From positions 23,317-87,316 of the forward strand of contig NZ_JAFMPN010000020.1 of the NCBI RefSeq assembly GCF_017351175.1: DNA of 64,000 nt, given 5' to 3'. The notes under the pieces were generated by a model. It had not been told where the DNA came from, made no database searches, and saw only the letters and a list, made by a program, of their open reading frames with translations. This stretch comes from Desulfovibrio sp. Huiquan2017 (lineage in GTDB: Bacteria > Desulfobacterota > Desulfovibrionia > Desulfovibrionales > Desulfovibrionaceae). Positions 22,079 through 31,901 of this stretch are shown here, in pieces. Made by a program: the position numbers and the translations under genes. Within the stretch, counting starts at the first letter, position 1. Each line of letters opens with the position of its first letter.

Positions 22079-24589
22079 ATGAGCATCAAGTACAAAATCC
22101 TGTTGCCGACCCTCCCGCTGATTTTGTTGATCGGATGTGTTGGCTTTTTCCTGTTGACCGACAGGTTCGATGAAGTGCGGACCTCCTTTGCCGGTATGTT
22201 GGTGAGCAATGCCGCCAAGACCTTGGAGCAGAACACCGAGGAAGCCGCAGTCCGGGCCGAGGAGGAAGCGGCCTTGTTCAGCCGTCTGCCTGTGGTCGTC
22301 CGGGCTTTTTCCCTGGCGCATCAGGGAAACATGGCCGACGAGAGCGACCCTGTGGTGCAGAACGCCCGCGAGGCCCTGCGCACCGAACTCGCGCCTGCCC
22401 TGGAGGGCTACCGGGAGACGCTCGGTGAAAAGCTTCGTCTGCATTTCCATCTACCCAACGGGCGCAGCCTGGCGCGCATGTGGCGCGACAAGCAGGCCAA
22501 GCGCAACGGCAAATGGATGGACGTGTCCGACGACATCTCCAGCTTCCGCAAGACCGTCCTGGACGTGAACCGTGACGGCAAGCCCCGCCGGGGCATCGAG
22601 CCCGGACGCGGCGGCTTCGCCATTCGGGGAGTGGTGGCCGTCAAGGACGCGACGGGACGTCAGCTCGGCTCGGTGGAAGTGCTCAAGAGCTATGACGACG
22701 TTTTCAAGCTCTTCAAGGACGAGACGGGTAGCTTTTACACCCTGTTCATGAACGCCGATCTGCTTCCGACCACCACCAACCTCCAGGACTCCAAGAAGTA
22801 CCCTCTGGTCGGCAAAGCGTTCGTCCGCGTGGCGGGCAAGGAAAATGCCGAACTGGCGGGCCGGATCACGGCCGATCGGCTGAGCAAGGCCGTGGACGGC
22901 CAATATGTGACCATCGAAGGGGATTACGCCGTGGCCTATCTGCCGGTCAAGGATTACCAGGGCAAGCCCATCGGCGTGATCACCCTGGCCCGCGATATCG
23001 CCGTGCAGAATGCGATCATCGATGGCGCGGTGGCCCTGGTCCTCATCCTTTTCGTCCTGGCCGTGCTCGTGCCGCTGCTATCCCTGTTCGGGGTCATGCG
23101 CTACGCCGTGTTCCGGCCCCTGGAGCGCATCCGCGACCTGGCCGAACAGGTCGCGCGTGGCAACCTGACCCAAAACGAGCCCGCGACCAGCCGTGACGAG
23201 ATCGGCGCCATCCATCGCTCGGTCAGCCGCATTCCGGTCCATCTCTCCGCGCTCATCGACGATTGCGAGACCACTGCCCGCGAAGTCGCCCGGGGTGCGG
23301 TCCGGGCGCGCGGCGACGCCGCCAAGTACGAAGGGGCGTATGCGCAGCTCATCCAGAGCATGAACCGGGTGGCCGACACCTACACCGCCACCTTCGATTC
23401 CTTCCCGTTCCCGCTCTTCACCGTGGATCGGGGACACAGACTGCTCTTCGTCAACGAGCATGCCCGCAAGGCCGCCGACCGCAGCGAAGCCGAGTTGTTG
23501 GGTTCGAGGTGTAGCACCATGTTCAACACCAACATCTGCACGACCGAGAACTGCGTCTGCACCCGGGCCATGCAGGCCATGGAACGAGCCATGGGGTCGG
23601 CCCAGGGGACACTCGGTGAGTCCGGAGTGGACATACAGGGCTACGCCTGCCCGTTGTTCGACGAGCATCACCAGGTAGTGGGTGCCCTTGAAGTCATCGT
23701 GGACCAGACCGACATCCTGGGCTCGCAGCGCAAGATGCAGCTCGTGGCCGACAGGGCGGGTGAATTGTCCGAACGCATGACCTCCGCTTCCCGGCAACTC
23801 GCCGAGCGCGTGGAGGAATCCCGCACCGGGGCCGAGGAACAGAGTACCCGCGCCACGGAGACGGCTACGGCCATGGAGGAGATGAACGCCACCGTGCTCG
23901 AAGTGGCCCGCAATGCCAACGAGGCAGCCTTGAACGCGGAGCAGGCCGAGAGCCAGGCCCAGGGCGGGCACGAAGTGGTGGGCAAGGTGGTCGCCTCGGT
24001 CAACGAGGTCCGGGAGCTTGCGTCCCTGCTCCGGGACAACATGGGCGAGTTGGGAGCCCAGGCCGACGACATCGGCCGGGTCATGACCGTCATCAACGAC
24101 ATCGCCGACCAGACCAACTTGTTGGCGCTCAACGCGGCCATCGAGGCCGCCCGGGCGGGCGATGCCGGGCGCGGCTTCGCCGTGGTCGCCGACGAGGTCC
24201 GCAAGTTGGCCGAAAAAACCATGGTCGCCACCACCGAGGTGGGCAGCGCCATCGGGGCCATCCAGACCATGGCCCAGCGCAACGTCAGCGAGACCGACAA
24301 GGTCGCCCTCGTGGTTGAGACCTGCACTTCCCTGGCCGAGGACGCGGGCAAATCCCTGGCGGGAATCGTGGACTTCTCGCGAGACTCCGTGCGCCAGATC
24401 CAGGGCATCGCCGCTGCGGCCGAAGAACAGTCCGCCACCTCGGAGCAGATTACCCAGGCCACCGAGGACATGCACCGTATCTCCCAGAACACCAGCCGGG
24501 CCATGACCCAATCCGCCCAGGCCTGCCAGGAGTTGAGCACCATCGCCCACGACCTCGACAGCCTCATCAACGAACTCGCCTCCGCCTAG
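22079..24589 (+). CDS. methyl-accepting chemotaxis protein with Cys-rich PAS domain
   Basis: 836 residues. Membrane segments at about 7-27 and 315-340 flank a periplasmic sensor of double-Cache type. HAMP follows ([19 protein letters not shown]), then a PAS-like domain ([24 protein letters not shown]) carrying C478, C487, C492 and C494. The signalling domain has the hallmark hairpin [18 protein letters not shown]. The four Cys could bind a cofactor such as an Fe-S cluster or act as a redox switch; this is inference. It is monocistronic with a long terminator after it. The ligand is unknown. Confidence 0.93.
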   Translation: MSIKYKILLPTLPLILLIGCVGFFLLTDRFDEVRTSFAGMLVSNAAKTLEQNTEEAAVRAEEEAALFSRLPVVVRAFSLAHQGNMADESDPVVQNAREALRTELAPALEGYRETLGEKLRLHFHLPNGRSLARMWRDKQAKRNGKWMDVSDDISSFRKTVLDVNRDGKPRRGIEPGRGGFAIRGVVAVKDATGRQLGSVEVLKSYDDVFKLFKDETGSFYTLFMNADLLPTTTNLQDSKKYPLVGKAFVRVAGKENAELAGRITADRLSKAVDGQYVTIEGDYAVAYLPVKDYQGKPIGVITLARDIAVQNAIIDGAVALVLILFVLAVLVPLLSLFGVMRYAVFRPLERIRDLAEQVARGNLTQNEPATSRDEIGAIHRSVSRIPVHLSALIDDCETTAREVARGAVRARGDAAKYEGAYAQLIQSMNRVADTYTATFDSFPFPLFTVDRGHRLLFVNEHARKAADRSEAELLGSRCSTMFNTNICTTENCVCTRAMQAMERAMGSAQGTLGESGVDIQGYACPLFDEHHQVVGALEVIVDQTDILGSQRKMQLVADRAGELSERMTSASRQLAERVEESRTGAEEQSTRATETATAMEEMNATVLEVARNANEAALNAEQAESQAQGGHEVVGKVVASVNEVRELASLLRDNMGELGAQADDIGRVMTVINDIADQTNLLALNAAIEAARAGDAGRGFAVVADEVRKLAEKTMVATTEVGSAIGAIQTMAQRNVSETDKVALVVETCTSLAEDAGKSLAGIVDFSRDSVRQIQGIAAAAEEQSATSEQITQATEDMHRISQNTSRAMTQSAQACQELSTIAHDLDSLINELASA

Positions 24590-24590
24590 C

Positions 24591-24660
24591 CGAGGCCGGG
24601 GGGAGAGGGAAGGGGAAGCCCGTTATGGGGAACGTCCCTTTCCCTCTTCCCGGCCTCGGT
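24591..24660 (+). terminator. long inverted repeat terminator after the chemoreceptor
   Basis: CCGAGGCCGGG on the left pairs with CCCGGCCTCGG on the right, continued inward by AGAGGGAAGGGG against CCCTTTCCCTCT, then GTTT. The whole forms one extended stem directly after the stop codon. Confidence 0.75.
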
Positions 24661-24784
24661 TTCATACTTGATTTTCTTCAAGCCGGTTCAAGGGGCGCTG
24701 GTCCGCGTGACGGGTCTTGCGCGTGTACTCTCCAAGCTTCCTGTGGTATGAGCTGGCATATCGGAATCTTGCGAGGTCGGCACC

Positions 24785-25810
24785 ATGGCATTGCGCGTTA
24801 TAGAAGTCGTCACGCCCCGTTCGGATAAGGACGAGGTCAAGAAGTCTCTGGAAGAGCATCAGCCCGATGCGGGATACGTGTTCTGGGCTTCACCGCTGGA
24901 TGACGAGGAATTCTTGTCCTTCCGCGTGATTCTGGATGTGGCCGAGACCGGCAACGTCCTGGACGAGTTGGAGGAACTCTTCGCCTGGACGGACAAGTAC
25001 CGCATCGTGGTTTATCCTGCCGAGGCCACGCTGCCACGGTTGGACAAACTGACCCAGGAAGAGACGCGGGAGCACACCGCTTTTTCCGGGGAAGGTACGG
25101 ATGGCGGCGGCTCCATCAGCCGCGAGGAACTTTACAACGACGTCCTGGACACGAGCCTGCTCTCCAAGCATTACGTCATGCTCGTGCTTTTTTCTTCTCT
25201 CGTGGGCATCATCGGACTGCTGCGCGGCAACGTGGCCATCATCATAGGGGCCATGGTCCTGGCTCCGCTGCTCGGGCCCAACGTGGGGCTGAGCCTGGCC
25301 ACCACCCTGGGCGACGCCCGCCTCAGCCGCGAGGCCCTCAAGACCCTGGCCGTGGGCGTGGGGCTATGCTTCGCCCTGTCCGTCGGGGCCGGGCTGTTGC
25401 TGGGCGTGCCTGAGATGAACCGCGAGCTGGCCGCCCGCAGCGTGACCGCCTACTCCGACATCGTTCTGGCCATGGTCTCTGGTGCGGCGGGAATCATCAC
25501 CGTCACCCTGGGCGTCCCCACTTCCCTGGTCGGGGTCATGGTCGCCCTGTCCCTGCTCCCCCCGCTCATCGCCTGCGGCCTGTTTCTGGGCGCGGAGCGT
25601 TTTTCTGAAGCGGGCGGTGCGAGTCTGCTTTTCGCCGTCAATATCATCTGCCTCAATCTGGCCGGAGTCGGCACCTTTCTGGTCCAGGGCATCCGCCCCT
25701 TGTCCTGGTGGGACAAGGAGAGGGCCAGGAAGGCCACCCTGCGCGCGGCCCTGGTCTGGACCCTGCTCCTGGCCGTGCTCGTCGGCCTGATGTTCCTCAG
25801 GGCGCATTAG
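24785..25810 (+). CDS. DUF389 family membrane protein (TIGR00341-like)
   Basis: 341 residues. A soluble N-terminal part of about 120 residues (VIEVVTPRSDKDEVKKSLEEH) is followed by six hydrophobic segments with the DUF389 stretch LVGIIGLLRGNVAIIIGAMVLAPLLGPNVGLSLA. GAGG precedes the ATG. The family is widespread in bacteria and archaea and its function is not settled; transport has been suggested. It stands alone between the chemoreceptor and an acetyltransferase gene. Confidence 0.85.
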   Translation: MALRVIEVVTPRSDKDEVKKSLEEHQPDAGYVFWASPLDDEEFLSFRVILDVAETGNVLDELEELFAWTDKYRIVVYPAEATLPRLDKLTQEETREHTAFSGEGTDGGGSISREELYNDVLDTSLLSKHYVMLVLFSSLVGIIGLLRGNVAIIIGAMVLAPLLGPNVGLSLATTLGDARLSREALKTLAVGVGLCFALSVGAGLLLGVPEMNRELAARSVTAYSDIVLAMVSGAAGIITVTLGVPTSLVGVMVALSLLPPLIACGLFLGAERFSEAGGASLLFAVNIICLNLAGVGTFLVQGIRPLSWWDKERARKATLRAALVWTLLLAVLVGLMFLRAH

Positions 25811-25973
25811 GCCCCGAATGCCTTCAGGCGCTTTTCGGCTGGCGCCGATCAATTCTTCCGCATTTTGACATGGGCCGGCGGGCGGCCTATCGTCCCTCGC
25901 GCAAGTTGCATCCCGCAACCCAGCGATAACGCGGCTGAGAACCCCTCGGCCGTCTGAAGTGGAGGAAAACGGC

Positions 25974-26606
25974 ATGAGTCTCCCGCTGTTCCCCCGGTCC
26001 GGGGACGCCCAAACGTGTCATCTCGCGGAGGCGATCACCAAGCCGAATATCGAGGTGGGGGAATACACCTATTATCACGACTTTGACGATCCTTCGCGGT
26101 TCCAGGACAGGAACGTGCTCTATCACTACCCCGTGAACGGGGATAAGCTGATCATCGGGAAGTTCTGCTCCATAGCCCACGGCGCCAAATTCCTGTTCAA
26201 CGGCGGCAACCACAAGCAGGCCGCGTGCGTCAACTATCCCTTCGCCATCTTCGGTGAGTTGTGGGAGCACGCATTGCCCGTTACCGACAGTTGGGACAAC
26301 AAGGGCGACATTGTTGTCGGAAACGATGTCTGGATAGGATTCGAAGCGCTGATCATGGCGGGGGTCACCATCGGCGACGGTGCGCGGATTGGCTCCCGGG
26401 CCATCGTGACGCGCGACGTGCCGCCCTATGCGGTAGTGGTCGGCGCGCCCGCAAGGCAGGTCAGGAAGCGGTTTCCGGATGAGGACATCGCGTTGCTGGA
26501 GAAGATTCGTTGGTGGGATTGGCCCACAGAACGCATACGGCGCGATATGGACCTGCTGATGGGCGATGTGACGGCATTGCGGCGGGCGCTTGGCGAGTAC
26601 GAGTAG
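25974..26606 (+). CDS. hexapeptide-repeat (Vat/CatB-type) acetyltransferase
   Basis: 210 residues from the ATG at 25974, preceded by GGAGG. A left-handed beta-helix is visible in LIIGKFCSIAHGAKFLF, DIVVGNDVWIGFEALIMAGV, TIGDGARIGSRAIVTRDVPP and YAVVVGAPARQVRKRF. The NGGNHK segment carries the catalytic His expected in xenobiotic acetyltransferases. The family O-acetylates streptogramins or chloramphenicol, but many members acetylate sugars. Next to a polysaccharide cluster, a sugar substrate is at least as likely as a drug. Confidence 0.85.
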   Translation: MSLPLFPRSGDAQTCHLAEAITKPNIEVGEYTYYHDFDDPSRFQDRNVLYHYPVNGDKLIIGKFCSIAHGAKFLFNGGNHKQAACVNYPFAIFGELWEHALPVTDSWDNKGDIVVGNDVWIGFEALIMAGVTIGDGARIGSRAIVTRDVPPYAVVVGAPARQVRKRFPDEDIALLEKIRWWDWPTERIRRDMDLLMGDVTALRRALGEYE

Positions 26607-26978
26607 CGCCTTCACGATCCACCGGATGCGCCGCGGCGTGTCCCTTGCCCCGGGTGCGGGGACTCTTCGAGAGGAACCGGCGGGCACGGGTTGAATTCTC
26701 CGGTGCGGTCACGGGCCTGGACATGTCCGTTATCGCCTTCCTGTCCGGGATAGGGAAGGCGGCTGGATCTGTTGCGCAGGTGAGCGACCATTTTCGACCA
26801 AAGGCAAGGCGGCCAAAGTAGAGTTTTACGGTTCGAAACGACCGGGAAAAAGGCGGATCGGCATACTTGCCTCGTCGTCATCGAAGAATGCGACGCTCTC
26901 CCCTGAGAAGACATCGGACATGGCGTTGAACGCACAGGCGAATCCCATGCTTTCCAACGGGTTTCTCCGGACGGGAGG
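26607..26978. other. intergenic, no gene seen
   Basis: 372 bases between convergent genes. Reading frames here are short, lack ribosome binding sites and show no family pattern. No clear terminator hairpin with a T run was found. Confidence 0.5.
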
Positions 26979-27941
26979 TTATGCGTGGCCCAACAAATTC
27001 CTCAGTACCTTGAGGATGTTCTTGGGTTGCAAGAGGATGCGAACGCCGCTTTTGGGCGTGCAGCGGACAATCTCCCGGACGTAGGCGAAGTAGCCCGCGT
27101 TGGACCGGTTGTTTTTGAGGATCTTGTAGGCGTTGTCCTTGCCCTTGCGGAAGGTATAGCGGGCGACCCAGTCCCGGACAAAGCTCTTGTCCACCTTGGC
27201 CTCCATCGCGCTCCCGGCGCGTAGCGGCGCGGAAAAGGTGATCGTGTCGTCCAGGAAGTCCGGAACGCTGATGGCGCTGCTGACGTTGCCGCCGTGTCGC
27301 CTGCGGACCATGGCCTCGCACGGGAGCGAGGCCGCGTGCCCGGTCAGCATCAGGCGCAGGAGGGATTCGAGGTCTGCGGAGATAATGTCGTGCTGGTAGA
27401 ACCCGATGCGCACGGCGGTCTCGCGCCTGTACAGGGTTGAGCCGTGGAAGGGGAAATAGCCGCCTTCCAGCATGGCCTCGAAGGCCTCGGCGGCGGAATA
27501 GATCCGCTCCGGCCCGCTGTTCGCCTTGCTGGGCTTGAGCCGGTCTTCGGGCGAGCGGTCCACGAATACCCCGGAGATCATGACCACTTCAGGGTGCGCC
27601 TGCGCCAGCCGCACTGCCTGCTCGATGAAGGTCGGGTCCACGAAATAGTCGTCACCGTCCAGGTTGAGGACCCATTCCCCCCGTGCACGCTCGTAGAGCG
27701 TCTTCTGGTAATTGGCCACGCGCCCGAGGTTGGTCTCGTTGCGGCACACCCGGACCCTGGGAGTGTCCGCATAAGCGGCCAGGACCTCCCGGCAGGCTTC
27801 GTCGGTGGAGCGGTCGTCGGCGATGATGATTTCCAGGTTCGGATAAGTTTGCGCCAGGGCGGAATCCACGGCCTCGGGCAGGAAGTCCGGTTGGTTGTAG
27901 GTCGGAATCATGATGCTGACGAGGGGGCGTTCGTTGTTCAT
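26979..27941 (-). CDS. family 2 glycosyltransferase
   Basis: 320 residues. The GT-A fold opens VSIMIPTYNQPDFLPEAVDSAL, with nucleotide-sugar motifs ADDRSTD and LDGDDYF (the DxD-type metal site). It is closely similar in layout to the glycosyltransferase at 43071-44069: both have LGRVANY.TTLYER..GEWV.NLDGDDYF and a C-terminal ILL.PKN.L..LR segment. These two paralogues bracket the polysaccharide region. It should add a sugar to a surface glycan; donor and acceptor cannot be read from sequence. Confidence 0.9.
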   Translation of the reverse strand: MNNERPLVSIMIPTYNQPDFLPEAVDSALAQTYPNLEIIIADDRSTDEACREVLAAYADTPRVRVCRNETNLGRVANYQKTLYERARGEWVLNLDGDDYFVDPTFIEQAVRLAQAHPEVVMISGVFVDRSPEDRLKPSKANSGPERIYSAAEAFEAMLEGGYFPFHGSTLYRRETAVRIGFYQHDIISADLESLLRLMLTGHAASLPCEAMVRRRHGGNVSSAISVPDFLDDTITFSAPLRAGSAMEAKVDKSFVRDWVARYTFRKGKDNAYKILKNNRSNAGYFAYVREIVRCTPKSGVRILLQPKNILKVLRNLLGHA

Positions 27942-28216
27942 GGCTGTGGGAGGGTGCAGGGTTGCTGCCGTTTGCGTGGGGCTACTCGGTTGTCGGGGAA
28001 GTCTCGAGCCGTCCGAGCCGGGTGTTGATACGTTGCACGGCCGGTTTCAGCACATCTTCGGGCATGAGCCTGAGTAGACACTCGTGCGTCCACGCTCCGC
28101 CGTAGTTGGCAGGTCAGGGTGCGCTTGGGGCGGATGGACGAGGAGATGTTCTGCATCGGATTGCATGGTTCGGGCCGCGCTGTGCGCGGTCCGGAAACGG
28201 CTTCATGGTTGACCCG

Positions 28217-29272
28217 TCAGCGCGGGGCGGAGCGCCGTCCCAGAGCGGCCGCGCCGGTGTTCCAGAGCACGCGCCACGCCGGATACCGCCGTAGACGGTG
28301 GTTGTAATGTCGCAGGAATCGGGTGGCGTCGGGTTCTTCACCCGCCAGGAGCAGGGACCGCATGGTCCGCGATTCGTCGTCCTCCAGTTTGAGATGCTCG
28401 ATTTCCGGTCGGTTCAGGATTTCTCTGGCGGTTTCCTGGAACCGTTGCCGGTCCTCGGGGCTCCCCCAGGTCGCGGCCCAGGCACACGCCCCGGCAATGG
28501 TCGGGAAGTCCCAACGGGGAAAGCGGTAGGCCAGGATATCGTGGTGCCCGGTATCGTACAGGCAGCGCATAATGGCCGCATGTGCCTGCATGTCGTGGAA
28601 CATCTCCCTCAGGTTGCGCCGTCCCTGCAGGGAACCGCGGTGCCGCCGGTATTTGATCAGTGGTGCGGTGCCCACGGTAATTCGTTTCGAATGGGCCAGG
28701 GCGTACAGCAGGAAGACTTTGTCGTCATGGCCGATGAACGGCTCGAAGCGCAGCCCCGCGTCCTCGACGAGCGCCCGGCTGAACGCCCAAGAGGCGAAGT
28801 GCTGTCCGCACCAGAGTTCCCGCGTTTGCGCGAAGACGGCGTCTTCAAGCGGCGGATCGGGAAGAAACTCGTTCATGACCTTTTCGCGGCCGTTCTTGAG
28901 GGAGATGCGCAGACCACGGACCATGTCGGCGTTGCCCGAGGTGTTCGTCGCGGCCAGCTTTTCCAGGCCGCCCGGGATGAGCAGGTCGTCCTGGTCCAGA
29001 AAGACGAGGTAGTCGCCCGAGGCGTGGTCGAGCGCCGTGTTGCGCGCGGCGAACGGGCCGCCGTGGCTGGTTTTGTGGCGGAAGAGGCGGATGCGGGAGT
29101 CCGCCTGCATATGGCGTTCGACGATTCGGGCGGATCCGTCCGTGGAGCAGTCGTCCACGACGAGGATTTCCAGGTCCCGGCACGATTGATCCAGGGCGGA
29201 CCTTAGGGTCGCATCCAGGAACCCGGCCCCGTTGAAGACCGGAATGATGATGGAAAACAGGGGGGCCAACAT
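28217..29272 (-). CDS. family 2 glycosyltransferase
   Basis: 351 residues. The N-terminal GT-A domain has FSIIIPVFNGAGFLDATLRS, VDDCSTDGSA and the FLDQDDLL metal-binding segment. The C-terminal 120 residues are helical (EDRQRFQETAREILNRPEIEHL). It is separated by 117 bases from the ABC exporter upstream and by 275 bases without any visible gene from the next glycosyltransferase downstream. All read leftward and may be co-transcribed. Confidence 0.9.
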   Translation of the reverse strand: MLAPLFSIIIPVFNGAGFLDATLRSALDQSCRDLEILVVDDCSTDGSARIVERHMQADSRIRLFRHKTSHGGPFAARNTALDHASGDYLVFLDQDDLLIPGGLEKLAATNTSGNADMVRGLRISLKNGREKVMNEFLPDPPLEDAVFAQTRELWCGQHFASWAFSRALVEDAGLRFEPFIGHDDKVFLLYALAHSKRITVGTAPLIKYRRHRGSLQGRRNLREMFHDMQAHAAIMRCLYDTGHHDILAYRFPRWDFPTIAGACAWAATWGSPEDRQRFQETAREILNRPEIEHLKLEDDESRTMRSLLLAGEEPDATRFLRHYNHRLRRYPAWRVLWNTGAAALGRRSAPR

Positions 29273-29389
29273 AAGGTGAGTATATTATCCTCTACAACTG
29301 GGGATGTAAACAAATCGGACTGCGTGAATAAATCCCGTGATCCCAGATTGTCGTCCTGCTCTGCGCCGGAGCTGGATGCCGTGCCGCGT

Positions 29390-31195
29390 CTACTCTTCCG
29401 AGGCGATCAGGCGCGCTTCGCCTTCGGACAGGGCCTCGCTGAACTGCATGTTGTACAGCCGCTGGTACAGGGCGCAACTCTCCAAGAGTTCCCGATGGTT
29501 GCCCATGCCGACGATCTCGCCCTTCTGCATGACCACGATCCGGTCCGCGTTGAGCACGGTGGACAGGCGGTGCGCGATGACGATGCTGGTTCGCCCCTGC
29601 ATCAGGTTTTCCAAGGCCTTCTGTACGATGCGCTCGGCCTGGGTGTCCAGGGCGCTGGTGGCTTCGTCGAGAATCAGCAGGGCCGGGTTCTTGATCAGGG
29701 CCCGGGCGATGGTGATGCGCTGCTTCTGCCCCCCGGAGAGCTTGATGCCGCGTTCGCCGCAGTTGGTGTCGTACCCGTCCGGCAGCCCCTCGATGAAATC
29801 GTGGGCAAAGGCCGCCTTGGCCGCCTCGACGATCTGTTCGTCGCTCACGTCGTCGAAGCCGTACCCGATGTTCTCCCGAATGGTCAGGTTGAACAAGGTG
29901 GGCTCTTGGGAGACGATGCCTATGGAGCGGCGCAGCATGCCCAGATCGTATTCCTGGATGGGCACGCCGTTGAACCGAATCTGGCCGCTGTCCACGTCAT
30001 AGAAGCGGGGCAGCAGGTTGGCCATGGTGGTCTTGCCCGAGCCACTGGGGCCGACCAAGGCAATGCGTTCGTTTTGGCGGATGGTCAGTTGCAGCTTCTT
30101 GATCGCGGGTTCGTTGCCCGTGGGGTAGGTGAAGACGATATCGTCCAACTCGATGGCCTTCAGGGGCAGGGTCAGCTCTCGGTCGCCGCCACTCTCCGGG
30201 ATGACCTCCGGGGAGTCCAGCAAGCCGAAGACGCGCTCGGCACTGGCCAGGGATCCCTGCATGGTCTTGTTGGCCTCGTTCAGCTTCTTGATCGGTTCAT
30301 AGAGCATGATCATGGCCGTGACAAAGGAGAAGAAGGTGCCGGGCGTGGATATGCCCTTGAGCACCTGCAGGCCGCCGTACCAGAGCACGCCGCTGATGGC
30401 CACGCCTCCGGCCAACTCCATGATGCGAGTGGATATTTCGCTGGCCAGGACTTGTTTCTTGGAGAGGCGGACGATGCCGTGGCTTTCCTTTTGGAACTGC
30501 TTGTATTCCTTGTCTTCCGTGTGGAAGGCCTTGATCAGCTTTACGCAACTCAGGCATTGCTGGACCACGGAGTTGATGTCCGCGCCCTGGACTTGCAGGC
30601 GGCGTCCGAGCTTGCGCAGGCGCTTGCCAAAGCGGATTACGGGTACGATGCAAACGGGCAGAACCACCAGGGCGATGAGCGCGAGCTTCCAATCCTGATA
30701 CAGGACCACGCCTGCCAGCGAGACGCAAGTGATCAGTTCGCGCACGCCCATGACAATGGTTGGCACGCTTTCGCGGATGCCTGCCACGTCGCCCAGGATG
30801 CGTGACATAAGCATGCCCACCTGGCTTTCCTCGAAAAAGCGCATGGGCAGCAGCAGGATTCGTTCGAACATCTCGTTGCGCAGGCGTTCGAGCACCAACA
30901 GGCCGGTGATGTTCATCAGATAGACCTGTAGGAAACGGAAGACCGATTTGATGACGATGACGCCCAGGAAAGCCAGGGGGACGAGTATCAGGGCGACCTC
31001 GTCCTTCTGAACGAAAATATTGTCCATGGCGGGCTTGACCAGGTAGGCGGTGGCCGCGTTGGTGCTGGACACGACCACGGCGGAGAGCATCCCGATGGCC
31101 ACCTTCCATTTATGCGGGGTGAAATAGGAAAAACAGCGTTTTATCAGGTGGCGGTTGCTGATTTTCGGAATTATCTTGAGATTGTATTGCGACAA
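29390..31195 (-). CDS. MsbA-like ABC exporter (fused membrane and ATPase domains)
   Basis: 601 residues. Six membrane segments occupy residues ~35-310 (WKVAIGMLSAVVVSSTNAAT; LALIALVVLPVCIVPVI). The ATPase half has Walker A GPSGSGKTT (~391), signature LSGGQKQR (~495), Walker B LLILDEATSALD and switch His IAHRLST. This is a type IV half-exporter of the MsbA/lipid-linked glycan group. Its place among glycosyltransferases suggests flipping of lipid A core or a lipid-linked oligosaccharide. Whether it is the housekeeping MsbA or an accessory flippase is not decided by sequence alone. Confidence 0.88.
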   Translation of the reverse strand: MSQYNLKIIPKISNRHLIKRCFSYFTPHKWKVAIGMLSAVVVSSTNAATAYLVKPAMDNIFVQKDEVALILVPLAFLGVIVIKSVFRFLQVYLMNITGLLVLERLRNEMFERILLLPMRFFEESQVGMLMSRILGDVAGIRESVPTIVMGVRELITCVSLAGVVLYQDWKLALIALVVLPVCIVPVIRFGKRLRKLGRRLQVQGADINSVVQQCLSCVKLIKAFHTEDKEYKQFQKESHGIVRLSKKQVLASEISTRIMELAGGVAISGVLWYGGLQVLKGISTPGTFFSFVTAMIMLYEPIKKLNEANKTMQGSLASAERVFGLLDSPEVIPESGGDRELTLPLKAIELDDIVFTYPTGNEPAIKKLQLTIRQNERIALVGPSGSGKTTMANLLPRFYDVDSGQIRFNGVPIQEYDLGMLRRSIGIVSQEPTLFNLTIRENIGYGFDDVSDEQIVEAAKAAFAHDFIEGLPDGYDTNCGERGIKLSGGQKQRITIARALIKNPALLILDEATSALDTQAERIVQKALENLMQGRTSIVIAHRLSTVLNADRIVVMQKGEIVGMGNHRELLESCALYQRLYNMQFSEALSEGEARLIASEE

Positions 31196-31485
31196 AAAAT
31201 GCTCCTAAATAACTGTCGTTGCAACTCGGGGAGACGGTTTCGTGTGGAGGCGGGCCGCTTTAGTCCCGACGAACCGGGCCGGACGTATTTGTGCTTCCGT
31301 AAAACGACCGAGCGGATAATACCCGTTTCTCCATCCGCCGTCACCTGTGTGTGGGCTGATGATTTTCCCGTGGGTACGGCCTGGCTGTGGGGTTGTCAAA
31401 TCAAACGGCATATTTTCCGCGTACCCTATACGGAGCGGCCGATGGTCTCGGACGGTGCGCGACGCCAAGGCGGCGCTTCTAGCCG

Positions 31486-31881
31486 TTAAGGCGTTGGTGG
31501 GCACTTCCTCCAAAACACCCAACGTTGCAGCAAATAGCTGACGGGGGCGACGATTGCGGCAGTGAGCAGCGGGGCGGCAATGGACGTTATTTCCAGATGA
31601 TCGCAGAGGGTCCCAATGCCGTAGCTGATGGCCGCACCTATGCTCGAGACGAAGAGAAAGTGCGCGTATTGCCGCAGGGAATGGGTTCGGACCTTGAAAA
31701 CAAAATACGAAGCCACGAAGAATGAAAAGATGTTGGCGGCGAGAAAGGCCAGCACATTGGAAAGCGCGATGGGGAGAAAACGGACGAGCAGGGAGAAGAC
31801 CACGATGTGAACGGCCGTGTTGGCGAGGCCTGCAACGAGAAAGCGCAGGAACTGTTGCTTGTCTTTGGTGAGGGAACGCAT
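31486..31881 (-). CDS. GtrA-family membrane protein
   Basis: 131 residues from the ATG at 31881 (a GTG at 31887 is possible). Four membrane segments are visible, starting FLRFLVAGLANTAVHIVVFSLLV, the GtrA opening. GtrA proteins flip undecaprenyl-linked glucose or similar sugars. It begins 20 bases after a GtrB/DPM1-like glycosyltransferase gene, the usual pair in O-antigen modification cassettes. Confidence 0.85.
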   Translation of the reverse strand: MRSLTKDKQQFLRFLVAGLANTAVHIVVFSLLVRFLPIALSNVLAFLAANIFSFFVASYFVFKVRTHSLRQYAHFLFVSSIGAAISYGIGTLCDHLEITSIAAPLLTAAIVAPVSYLLQRWVFWRKCPPTP

Positions 31882-31901
31882 CTGCACGGAACGATGGATG
31901 G

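Noticed and set aside
23078..24550. 490-codon open frame opposite the chemoreceptor
   Set aside because: Gly/His/Leu-rich shadow of the coiled-coil signalling domain.
29276..30805. 509-codon open frame opposite the MsbA-like exporter
   Set aside because: Shadow frame; the minus strand holds complete ABC exporter motifs.
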